DNA of 64,000 nucleotides from contig JACKNE010000007.1 of NCBI GenBank assembly GCA_024235035.1, forward strand, positions 1 through 64,000. Direction: 5' to 3'. The translations under genes and the position numbers were made by a program. This document shows, in pieces, positions 1-9,200 of this stretch. The notes under the pieces were generated by a model that searched no databases, was not told the origin of the DNA, and saw nothing but the letters and a program-made list of their open reading frames with translations. This DNA is from Gammaproteobacteria bacterium. GTDB taxonomy: Bacteria > Pseudomonadota > Gammaproteobacteria > Competibacterales > Competibacteraceae. Position 1 is the first letter of the stretch. The number at the start of each line of letters is the position of its first letter.

Positions 1-450
1 TATCCACAATTGCTGGGTGACATGGTCGCCTGGTGAGATGAATTGGGGTAAGAAGGCCGCGAAGAACACCATACCTTTTGGGTTGAGCGCGGTGACCAGG
101 TAGGTATTTGCGAACAGCTTCCAGCGTGAACCGGTCACTATCGGTGCTGAAAGCACGGTGGCTGGGACACCAGACCGAAACAGCTTGATCCCGAGATAGA
201 GCAGGTACACGCCACCCACGGTCTTGACGACCGTGAACCACAGCGCGGATGCGGAAAGCAAAGCACCGAGACCCACTAGCGATGCGAATAGGGCCGTCGA
301 ATCGCCGAGGGCGACGGCGATGATCAGTGGAACATTTGCACGGCGACCGTGCGCCAGCGAATAGCTGATGACTGCCAAAATCGTGGGGCCAGGGATTACG
401 AGCAGGATGATCGATGCGATAACAAAGGCGAACCAGACTTCGATGGACAT
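1..450 (-). CDS. LysE/RhtB family amino-acid exporter (3' end cut by window edge)
   Basis: The reading frame opens at ATG 450 on the minus strand and runs off the left edge, giving the first 150 residues. The translation is very hydrophobic. It shows the family's N-terminal signature (an N-terminal helix, then PGPTILAVISYSLAHGRR around residues 20-37) and the later segment ALNPKGMVFFAAFLPQF, typical of LysE/RhtB/threonine-efflux carriers. These are inner-membrane proteins of about 200 residues with six helices that export amino acids such as lysine, homoserine or threonine. The substrate cannot be told here. Roughly the last 55 residues lie outside the window. It runs in the same direction as the ADP-ribosylglycohydrolase gene upstream, with an 77-base gap. 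Confidence 0.85.
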   Translation of the reverse strand, partial: MSIEVWFAFVIASIILLVIPGPTILAVISYSLAHGRRANVPLIIAVALGDSTALFASLVGLGALLSASALWFTVVKTVGGVYLLYLGIKLFRSGVPATVLSAPIVTGSRWKLFANTYLVTALNPKGMVFFAAFLPQFISPGDHVTQQLWI

Positions 451-527
451 GAAGCTACCTAGTGCTTGACCAGTTATTAAGAAAACGATAGGTAAATTGG
501 GCTGAAGAATTTGGCATTGGTGGAGTA

Positions 528-1439
528 CTAGACGGCGCTGTCCGGTTTCGCACCGAGTTGATCGGCCAAACGGGCGATTTTCGAACCAAGCGCCAAGCGC
601 TCCAACCAACGTGCTGGAACACCTGGCTCGCCGTAATAGGCGCCCGCAACTTGGCCGCACACAGCCGCTGTCGTATCGGCATCCTCGCCAAGATTGGCAG
701 CCATGAGAATCGCATCTGCAAAGGTGTCGGTCCGTGCGAAGGCCCACAAGGCCGCTTCTAGATTTTCCACGACATAGCCGGACCCCCGAACCTCCGCTGC
801 TGATTTTTTGCGGTAGGATGCGCGAGCAATGGCCGTTATCCGTTCCCCAGCGGCGAACGAGTCCGCATCTCCCAAAAGAATTTCATCCTTAGATCTGCCA
901 AGAAGCGCCCGGTAGAGAATCCTGGCGAGGAGACGACACCCATCGATGCATTCTTGAGCGCCATGTGTGGTGCGCGAACTGTCCGCAGCAAAATGTTCGA
1001 TGGCGTCGAGATCGGGAAAAAAGTACATAGGAATCGGAGCGAGTCTCATGATGCACCCGTTGCCAGCCGCCTTCGGATTGTTGGACCCTGCATACGGGTT
1101 TCCATCGCGTCGATATCGCCAGAGTGCGGACGCTACTGTGTGACCTATATCGAAACAAGCGCCCGTACTGCTCAGGTAACCGGTGTCCGTCCATCGGCAA
1201 TAGCGCTCCATTTGATCGTGGGCATCGAAACCACTGCACTCGATGAGACTGGTCGCTAGACAAAGCGCCATCGAAGTGTCGTCCGTCCACTGGCCAGGCT
1301 GCAATCCAAACGGCCCTCCGCCAAGCATATCCGTTAGGGGTTCGAAGGTTCCTCGCCGGCGAAACTCCACAGTAGTGCCGACGGCGTCACCAACTGCAAG
1401 CCCAAGGAGACATCCGCGAAATCGATCACTTTGATTCAT
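528..1439 (-). CDS. ADP-ribosylglycohydrolase family protein (DraG-like)
   Basis: The protein has 303 residues. Both metal-binding signatures of the DraG/ARH fold are present: WTDDTSM at residues 51-57 and GEDADTT at 251-257. These acidic and Thr residues hold the two Mg/Mn ions used to cleave ADP-ribose from protein, nucleic acid or small-molecule adducts. The N-terminal DRFRGCLLGLAVGDAVG is the usual family start, so ATG 1439 is preferred over an in-frame start 14 residues upstream. No draT or nitrogenase gene is near, so a role in nitrogenase control is not supported. The target is unknown. It may reverse host or phage ADP-ribosylation, or act on a metabolite such as O-acetyl-ADP-ribose. 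Confidence 0.88.
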   Translation of the reverse strand: MNQSDRFRGCLLGLAVGDAVGTTVEFRRRGTFEPLTDMLGGGPFGLQPGQWTDDTSMALCLATSLIECSGFDAHDQMERYCRWTDTGYLSSTGACFDIGHTVASALWRYRRDGNPYAGSNNPKAAGNGCIMRLAPIPMYFFPDLDAIEHFAADSSRTTHGAQECIDGCRLLARILYRALLGRSKDEILLGDADSFAAGERITAIARASYRKKSAAEVRGSGYVVENLEAALWAFARTDTFADAILMAANLGEDADTTAAVCGQVAGAYYGEPGVPARWLERLALGSKIARLADQLGAKPDSAV

Positions 1440-1570
1440 CGTATGTCCGGGTGGCTTGACAAGGCAGTGCGGCGGAGCCATGGGGCGTCTTCGTGAGCAG
1501 AGCGAGCGACTGCATCACGTTGCCAATACCCCATGAATAATGAGATTTTGCAAGCACTTAAGGCCATCGG

Positions 1571-2863
1571 CTAATGCATCCGCTCCGTTGGCGCTGGCGC
1601 TGGCAAATCGGCAGCGGTCGCCGCCCGCAGACTCCGCCCGTTCTCCGAGTACAGCAATTGACCTGGATGCAGGACTTGACGCTGAGTTTCCTGCTCCGCA
1701 CAGCGTTCGATCAACCGGTCAATGATCACGTTCAAGCCCTGTGGCCGTAGAGGATAATGATGCTCCAAACGCAACAACCGACCGTCGGCATCCAAGCTCA
1801 TCACAGTATAGGCCAGCGTTCCCAATTCCACGTCGGCATGGTTGGTGATCGTCATTTGCTGTTCCGGACAGGCACTGTCGTTCTGGAAAATCGCCTCGAC
1901 CAGGTAATCCCCCGATAAGCAGGGAATCTCGCGCATCGCCGCTTGCGCTGCTTCTCCTGCCACGATGGCGAGTGTCTCCTCCAACTGGGGATTAGCCAGC
2001 ACCCAGCGCACATGCAGTCCATAAGCTTCCAGCGCCATGGTGTATTGTCGTTGCAAGCGCGCCCAACGCCGGTAGCCTGCACCCAGCTCCACCCCGGATA
2101 ATCCGCGGCCTGGGCCAAATTGCGCCCAGTCGTCGAAGGTGTAGAAGAGGGTATGCGCGTGATCGTCAGCGACCAGGAAGCGGTTGCCGCCTGCCAGGAT
2201 GGTCGAGTGAACGCCGGGTCGCTCGAACCAGGCTTGTTCCAGCAGCTCCCACAACGGCAACAAACCATTGCCATCCAGTTGTACTCGCAGCAGGGCGCAT
2301 AGATCACCGATGGTGGCGAAGGACATATTCAACGCCGTCAGACCGAAGGCCTGCTGCATCGCTTCGCGCGTAGCCAGCGACACTTCACCATTCTGCAATA
2401 GGCTATCTTCCATGATGCGCGCCAAGTGAGCCAAATCATCCGCTACACCGACGAAGCAGAACGGTAACAGTAATAGAGGACCTGAGCCGGGCCGACATTG
2501 TGGGCTGATCGCGCCCACTGGAAAATAGCCATCGTCAGCGCCCAAGGCCATCAGTTGCGGAGTAAAGCCACCGCGTAGGCTACCGCGATACACATCGGCC
2601 AAGGCGGTGATCAGTGGGAAGCCAGGCTGTAAAATCTCCGTTTGATCATATAACGCGCCAGGCAGAACCAATCCCAGGTGTTCAATGCCGTCGAGAATCT
2701 GGTTTAGATCCTTGGCGAGATGGCCCGCCAGCGCCGAAGCAGCGGCGACGCCGAGTGGTGCGGGCGGCGTTCCGGTGAAATCGGTACGTTGCGGATCGAG
2801 TTCGATTGCCAGTAAGCCAGCATAATGCCCAAGGGTGGAGATGGCGATGTTGTCGGTAGCCAC
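1571..2863 (-). CDS. conserved-looking protein of unknown function (430 aa)
   Basis: I do not recognise this family. The reading frame is long, uninterrupted and starts with GTG at 2863 (codons GTG GCT ACC GAC). The product has no signal peptide. It contains one clearly hydrophobic stretch (LLLLPFCFVGVADDLAHLA, about residues 130-148) inside an otherwise mixed, acidic, helix-prone sequence. The C-terminal third is charged and ends Pro/Ala-rich. A soluble cytoplasmic protein is most likely. It lies 80 bases downstream of ptsP on the same strand and may share its transcript, but nothing in the sequence ties it to the phosphotransferase system. Confidence 0.6.
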   Translation of the reverse strand: MATDNIAISTLGHYAGLLAIELDPQRTDFTGTPPAPLGVAAASALAGHLAKDLNQILDGIEHLGLVLPGALYDQTEILQPGFPLITALADVYRGSLRGGFTPQLMALGADDGYFPVGAISPQCRPGSGPLLLLPFCFVGVADDLAHLARIMEDSLLQNGEVSLATREAMQQAFGLTALNMSFATIGDLCALLRVQLDGNGLLPLWELLEQAWFERPGVHSTILAGGNRFLVADDHAHTLFYTFDDWAQFGPGRGLSGVELGAGYRRWARLQRQYTMALEAYGLHVRWVLANPQLEETLAIVAGEAAQAAMREIPCLSGDYLVEAIFQNDSACPEQQMTITNHADVELGTLAYTVMSLDADGRLLRLEHHYPLRPQGLNVIIDRLIERCAEQETQRQVLHPGQLLYSENGRSLRAATAADLPAPAPTERMH

Positions 2864-2942
2864 AATGAATCTCTTGAAGGTCTCACCCGGAATCCGGGGA
2901 ATGGATGGCGAAAGAAAAAGATGAAAGTGAGTGCGTGAGTCT

Positions 2943-5207
2943 CTACTTCCCTACCCGCAGTAACCCGCTCAGGCCCTGCTGATCGAGAAAAACATTGGCG
3001 CGTTCACGGACAGCGCTTGCGGTGTCGAGGTCGATGACTTCGGTCAACAGCGCTTGCGCCTCGTCATAGCGGACACTGCGAGTCATCCATTTAATTTTCA
3101 GTAAACTGCCCAGATTCATGCTCAGGCTATCGACGCCCATCGCCAGCAATAACAAAGCCGCTGCTGGATCGCCAGCCATTTCGCCGCACACGCTGATCGG
3201 CCGACCCGCCGCCCGCGATTGTTCGATGACATGGCGGGTCGCAGCTAGCACCACTGGATGCAATGAATCGTACAGCTTGGCGACTCGATCGTTGTTGCGG
3301 TCCACTGCCAGCAGATACTGGGTCAGATCGTTGCTGCCGATGGAAGCGAAATCGACCATGCGAATCAGCTTATCGATCTGCCAAACGGCTGACGGCACCT
3401 CTACCATGATGCCGATTGGCGGCATCTGTACCGGAACGCCTTCCTCCTGCAACTCTGTTTTGGCGCAGTGCAGCAGTCCGAGTGCGTCACTCAGTTCGCT
3501 GACCGTGCTGATCATCGGGAACAGGATCGACAGGTTCGCATAAGCGGTTCCGGCCCGTAGCATGGCCCGTAGCTGGCTCTTGAACAAGTCTGGCTGATCT
3601 AGGCTGATGCGGATGCCGCGCCAACCTAAAAATGGGTTCTGCTCAGCAATCGGGAAATAGGGCAACGGCTTGTCGCCACCGATGTCCAAGGTACGCAACA
3701 CCACCGGATGGGGGTCCATAATCCGCAATACCCGAGTATAGATAGTGGTCTGCTCCTCCTCGGTCGGGAACCGGTCGCGCAGAAAAAAATGTAATTCTGA
3801 ACGATAGAGTCCAACCCCTTGTACGCCGCTGCTGCGGGCAGCGGCGATATCGGCGAACAGCCCGGAATTGGCGTATAGATCCAGTCGATGGCCATCCAGG
3901 GTTTCCGCCGGCAAATCGCGTAGATGCTGCAAGCCACGCGACAGCTCGGCTTCCTCATGAATCAGCTTCAGATATTCCTGGCGCAGTGCCGGATTAGGTT
4001 GGATGCAAACCCGCATCGTGTAGCCGTCTACTGCGACCTCACGACCGTTCAAACGACCCGGCGGCAGATTGCTGACTCCAAACACAGCTGGAATGCCCAA
4101 CCCGCGTGCGAGCAGGGCGACATGTGAGGTGCTGGTGCCGCGCACCGATACCAATCCCTTGATTTTTTCCTGCGGTACGTCCAGTAATTGCGAAACGCTG
4201 ATTTCGTTACCCATCAGGATGGTGCTGTCGGGATAGGGTCGATTGACAATTTGCTCTTCTTGCAAGCGATCTAGCAGGCGTTGTCCCAGGTCGAGAATGT
4301 CAGCGGCGCGTTCTCGTAGATAGGGGTCATCCATTTCCGCGAAAATATTGGCATATTCGAGCACGGTAGCGCGTAAGGCGCCCGGCGCCCAATTGCCGGC
4401 GTAAATCCGCTCCAAGGTGCCGTTGACCAAACTGTCACTGCTCAATAGCAGCGCGTAAGCATCGAACAATGCCCGGTCACCGGCTGACAGCAACAGCCGC
4501 ATTCGCTCGCTCAGTCGCTGCAATTCCGCCAGTTCTGCCGCGACCGCCTGGCGAAAGCGCGAAGCTTCCGCATCGGCGTTCTCAATATCTTTGTCTGGCA
4601 CTCGATCCAACGCCGTCGCTGGAAAGACCACGACGGCTTCGCCCAGCGCCACGCCTCGGGCGCTGGCCACGCCTTCGAGAAACAGGGTGCCTGACAATGC
4701 ATCGTCGTCGAGTCGCCCCAGCGCTTGGCGGATCTCAGCTTGCGTAATACAACCCGCCAATTGCGCCGCTAGGGTGACCAGGAACGATTCCTCGTCGGTG
4801 GTGTATTTGCGCTGTTCACGTTGTTGCGCCACCAGCACGCCCAATACCTTGCGTCGGCGGACGATGGGCACCCCGATGAATCCGTGGAATGGCGCCTCGC
4901 CGGTGGCGGCAATATAGCGGAAGGCGGGATGCGCGGGAGCGTTATCGACGTTGACGGGTTCAGCTCGACTAGCGGCTAGGCCAGTCAGCCCTTGCTCGAA
5001 TTTGAGCCGCACCTTACCGATCGCACCGGGCCGCAGACCATCGGTGGCCATCAATACATGCTCGCCACGTGTGTGATCGGTCATATATACCGAGCAGACA
5101 TCGGTATGAATGGCAGCTTTTACCTCGACCACAATGAGATTAAGCGCCTCGCTCAGATTGCGGGTGGCGTTGATGTCTTGCACGATGCGCCGCAAAATGT
5201 CCAGCAT
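2943..5207 (-). CDS. ptsP: PtsP, phosphoenolpyruvate-protein phosphotransferase of the nitrogen PTS (EI-Ntr)
   Basis: The 754-residue product matches the EI-Ntr architecture: an N-terminal GAF domain (about residues 15-155), then the enzyme I N-terminal and swivelling PEP-utiliser domains, and the TIM-barrel PEP-binding domain. The phospho-accepting His362 sits in RGTSTSHVALLAR. The C-terminal half carries GVGLYRSELHFF, LDIGGDKPLPYF and ISVCGEMAGDPA. It would take phosphate from PEP and pass it to NPr and EIIA-Ntr, linking nitrogen and potassium status to regulation. Length agrees with E. coli PtsP (748). ATG 5207 is chosen because a GAGGA ribosome-binding site lies just upstream and the family start (MLDILRRIVQDIN) follows. 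rppH upstream is the usual gammaproteobacterial neighbour. Confidence 0.96.
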   Translation of the reverse strand: MLDILRRIVQDINATRNLSEALNLIVVEVKAAIHTDVCSVYMTDHTRGEHVLMATDGLRPGAIGKVRLKFEQGLTGLAASRAEPVNVDNAPAHPAFRYIAATGEAPFHGFIGVPIVRRRKVLGVLVAQQREQRKYTTDEESFLVTLAAQLAGCITQAEIRQALGRLDDDALSGTLFLEGVASARGVALGEAVVVFPATALDRVPDKDIENADAEASRFRQAVAAELAELQRLSERMRLLLSAGDRALFDAYALLLSSDSLVNGTLERIYAGNWAPGALRATVLEYANIFAEMDDPYLRERAADILDLGQRLLDRLQEEQIVNRPYPDSTILMGNEISVSQLLDVPQEKIKGLVSVRGTSTSHVALLARGLGIPAVFGVSNLPPGRLNGREVAVDGYTMRVCIQPNPALRQEYLKLIHEEAELSRGLQHLRDLPAETLDGHRLDLYANSGLFADIAAARSSGVQGVGLYRSELHFFLRDRFPTEEEQTTIYTRVLRIMDPHPVVLRTLDIGGDKPLPYFPIAEQNPFLGWRGIRISLDQPDLFKSQLRAMLRAGTAYANLSILFPMISTVSELSDALGLLHCAKTELQEEGVPVQMPPIGIMVEVPSAVWQIDKLIRMVDFASIGSNDLTQYLLAVDRNNDRVAKLYDSLHPVVLAATRHVIEQSRAAGRPISVCGEMAGDPAAALLLLAMGVDSLSMNLGSLLKIKWMTRSVRYDEAQALLTEVIDLDTASAVRERANVFLDQQGLSGLLRVGK

Positions 5208-5265
5208 GGAGCCGTCCTCAACAGGCGACAGAGACTTTGAGATACCGATCTTAGCGCGGCAACTA

Positions 5266-6069
5266 TCAGCGCGGGCTTGTTGCGACTGTGCGTGGCGGTC
5301 GCGCTTCACGGCCTTCATCCAGAGCAGTCGCATCCGGTAAGTCCAACGCCAGCGTGGTGGCCGTTTTTTCCAAGGTGCTCAAGCGCCGCGTCGCTACGAC
5401 CATCCGAGTGATGACCGGATTCTGGCTATTCTCGACCTGCCGCATCTGCAGGACGGTGACCTGCTGGATGCCGGTGCTCAGGCGAGGCGATTCCAAAGTC
5501 CGGGACCGGATCGGAGAAGGCCAGATCGGGCGCTCTTCCGGGTTACGCAATACGGATTCGATACGCCGCGTCGTCGCGGACCGCGTCGGTGACGATGCCA
5601 TGGACAGGAAAGGTGCCAGTTCGTGCAGAGCCCGCCAATAAACATGGCGCTTGAACGCGACTACGGCGCGCAACGGATACCAGTAATCCACCCATTGCCA
5701 GAGATCGAATTCTGGATGTTCGGACAAATCCAAACGGACTACATCCTCATCGCACCGCATCCGCAGCAGAAACCAGATCTGTTTCTGGCCAATACAGGAT
5801 GGCCGGCAACCCTGCCGGACCAACCGCTTGGGTAGACGATAGCGCAGCCAGCCGCGGGTAGCACCGATCACCTGAACATGTTCCGGGCGCAAGCCGACTT
5901 CTTCAGCCAGTTCACGGAACATGGCCTGCTCTGGCGACTCATCCCGACGGATGCCGCCCTGGGGAAATTGCCAAGAATGTTGGCCGATTCGCCTCCCCCA
6001 GAACAGACGTCCTTCCGCATTACACAGGATGATGCCAACGTTTGGCCGATAACCCTCCGAATCGATCAC
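5266..6069 (-). CDS. rppH: RppH, RNA pyrophosphohydrolase (Nudix), with C-terminal extension
   Basis: Residues 1-160 align by eye with E. coli RppH: IDSEGYRPNVGIILCN, QHSWQFPQGGI, and a full Nudix box at residues 38-60 (G-x5-E-x7-REL-AEEVG). The enzyme removes pyrophosphate from 5'-triphosphorylated mRNA and so triggers decay. GTG 6069 is chosen because it places the start exactly where the family begins; an in-frame TTG lies at 6081. E. coli RppH has 176 residues and this one has 267. The extra roughly 95 residues are rich in Ser, Thr, Arg and Pro and look disordered and basic. The gene is divergent from the alpha-2-macroglobulin gene and precedes ptsP by about 60 bases, a standard arrangement. 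Confidence 0.93.
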   Translation of the reverse strand: MIDSEGYRPNVGIILCNAEGRLFWGRRIGQHSWQFPQGGIRRDESPEQAMFRELAEEVGLRPEHVQVIGATRGWLRYRLPKRLVRQGCRPSCIGQKQIWFLLRMRCDEDVVRLDLSEHPEFDLWQWVDYWYPLRAVVAFKRHVYWRALHELAPFLSMASSPTRSATTRRIESVLRNPEERPIWPSPIRSRTLESPRLSTGIQQVTVLQMRQVENSQNPVITRMVVATRRLSTLEKTATTLALDLPDATALDEGREARPPRTVATSPR

Positions 6070-6233
6070 GCTAAGAACCAATGGTTTGTAATGGATTGTT
6101 CATACTTATTCTTTCACAACGCAATGCTTTTGACTATCACGAACCTATGGACGGGCTATCATGTCAGTCATTCAGTCAACAATTCCCTCATCCCCGATTC
6201 GTTAGCAATCCTTGTTCCGAGGAGTTATTCGCG

Positions 6234-9200
6234 ATGCGCTATTTATGGTACCCGATTTTTCTGTTGGCATGGCTGCTGTCGTCGAGCGCCTACGCGCTTG
6301 ATGACAGCTCGTTGGCTGTGGCCGCAGCCCAGTACCTGCAATCGATGCGTGACAATCACGATCCCGCTGGCCAATCGATCCCGACCTTGTTACAACAAGC
6401 TGAGCAACAGACACAGAAAAAGAACTGGGCGGACGCCATCGCTCGCTATGAGGCCGCCATCGTCGCTGGGGCTGGTCAGACGGCGACCTGGCTGGTGCTC
6501 AGCCAAGTTTGGCAGACTCAGGCGCAGCAGCAAAAAGAGCGTAATGAGCATTATCCGGTCCAACAACGCTCCCGTGAACGGATGCAACAATCAGCCTGGA
6601 ACGCCCTGCAAACCGCCCGTGCGCCCCTGGAGCGCGCCCGTGCGCTGTTTCGGCTCGGTGATTTGTATGACCGAGGGCAGGAATCGAAGAAAGCCATCGC
6701 TGCCTACCGCGAGGCATTGGATCTGGAAGACAATCCGCGTATCGCCAAACGCTATCAGGTATTGATGGATGCCAATGCCTTCCAAATCAAAGGTGTGTCG
6801 GTCGAGTCGGACAGCGCGACCCCGAAAGTCTGTCTGAACTTTTCCGATGACCTGGCCAAAGGCCGAGCGCTGCATTATGAGGATTATCTGGTCATCGAGC
6901 CAGCCATCCAACCGGTCGTCACGCCTGAAGAGCAACAGCTGTGCGTGGAAGGCGTCAGTCACGGCCAGAGCTACACGATCAAGGCGCGGGCCGGTATCCC
7001 TGCGGCGGGCGGTGAGAAAACCCTCGTCAGTCAGGAATTCACCGCCAAAATCGAGGATCGCAAGCCGACTCTGGGGTTCCGGGGCGCCACCTATGTCCTG
7101 CCGAAGACCGGCAGCCAGCAATTGCCGCTGACCAGCGTCAATCTACAGGAGGTGCGCTTGCGCGTGTTGCGCATCAATGATCGTAATCTATTACGGGAAA
7201 TCGAGAGAGATCGAATCACGAATCTTTTGGATGGCTACGATCTCAATAGCATCGCCAAGAATTCCGGCGAGCAGATTTGGGAAGGTGTTCTGACTCTGGC
7301 CAGCGGCGAGCGCAACCAGGAAGTCACCACCGCTTTACCGATTAGCGAGATCCTGCATGATCCACAGCCGGGTGTTTATATTGTCGCTGCGCAGTCGGTC
7401 AAAGCAGACCCGGATAACCACTGGGAAAACCAAGCGACTCAATGGCTGGTGGTTTCCGATCTGGGCCTGTTCACGATGCGCGGCAACGACGGCCTGCATG
7501 TCTTCGTCCGCTCCTTGTCCAGCGCCCAACCGTTGTCGGGTATCGATCTACGGCTGTATGCCCGTAACAATGGCGAACTGGGTGCAGCGACGACGGATCG
7601 GCAGGGCTATGCCCGGCTCGATCCAGGGTTATTGCGCGGCGAGGGTGGACGAGAACCGGCAGCGTTGATGGCTTTCGGCAGTGGCGACTACAACTTCCTG
7701 GATTTGACCCATCCGGCTTTCGATCTCAGTGACCGAGGCGTCGAGGGCCGCGCTGCACCAGGAGCGGTGGATGCATTCCTCTATACCGAGCGTGGCGTTT
7801 ACCGTCCTGGTGAGACCGTGGAGTTGATGACCTTGATCCGCGATAGCCGGGGTTACGCGCTACCGGAGGCGCCGCTGACGCTGAAAGTGTTCCGTCCTGA
7901 TGAGGTGGAATCCGCGCAATTGCGTCCCGGCCATCCGGCGCTCGGCGGCTATCACACGCCGATTCCGATGTCGTTGAACGCGCGCACGGGGACCTGGACC
8001 GTCAAAGCTTACCTCGACCCCAAGGGCGAGCCGATAGGCCAGATCAGTTTCCAGGTCGAGGATTTTGTACCGCAGCGCTTGAAGTTGGAGTTGAGTTCGG
8101 CAGCGCCGGTGTTGAAGCCAGGCGAGCCGGCGGTGGTGGATATCGATGGTCGCTTCCTGTACGGCGCGCCGGCAGCTAATCTCAAGGCGGAGGGTGAATT
8201 GGTGCTGCGCGAAGACGCCAATCCTTACCCGGCTTTCCCTGGCTATCGTTTCGGGTTGACTCAAGACAGTTGGACCGCCCAGCGGTTTCCAGTGGTGCTG
8301 GCCGGCACCGACGACCAGGGCAAGGCCCAGGCGCAGATTAGTCTCAGCGAGACGCCGGATACCACGCGCCCCTTGCTGGCCCGAGTGCGCGTCTCGCTGT
8401 TCGAGCCTGGTGGTCGCCCGGTGACCCGCAGTCTGGATCTACCCTATCGCGTTCAACCGTTCGCGATCGGCATCAAGCCACGCTTTGGTGATGGCGGCGT
8501 CAAGATCGGTCAGGAGGCAGCGTTCGAGCTGATTGCCCTCGACTCACAAGGTCAGGCTCAGGCGCAAAGCGGATTGAGTGCCAAATTGGTGCGTGAGGAG
8601 TACCGCTATTACTGGTACTACGACGAGGGGCGCTGGAACTATAAGCTGATCATCCGTGACAGCGCTTCGGTGGCCAGCCAAACCTTGAACATCGTGGCCG
8701 ATCAGCCCGCCGTGCTGACCCAGCGGGGTCTGGATTGGGGTCGCTACCGACTGGATGTGCTCGATGCGAAGACGGGCGTCGCCTCCAGCGTGCGCTTCAA
8801 CGTCGGCTGGTTCGAGAGTCCTGGGGTTAACGATACGCCGGATCAGATGAAGGTCACGCTTGATCAGCCGCGCTATCCGGCGGGTGCGACCGCTAAGATC
8901 TTTTTGCGCGCGCCGTTCGCCGGCGAGGTGCTGCTGAACGTGGTTGGTGATCGGTTGTGGCTGAGCAAGACGGTGAGTATTCCCGCCGATGGCGCCACCG
9001 TGGAGCTGCCGATCCCCGCCGAATGGGGGCCAGGCGTTTATATCGCGGCAACTGCGTTCCGCGTTCCGACCAAGACGGGGACCGCGGCGGAGGCCGCCAG
9101 TTCGACCACGACGCGTGGGCCGGGCCGAGCCATCGGCGTAGCCTGGGTAGGGCTTGACCCTGCGCCACGCACGCTGAACATCACCCTGGATGCCCCGACG

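Noticed and set aside
889..1290. 133-codon minus-strand frame inside the ADP-ribosylglycohydrolase gene
   Set aside because: It is a shifted-frame shadow of a gene with clear family motifs.
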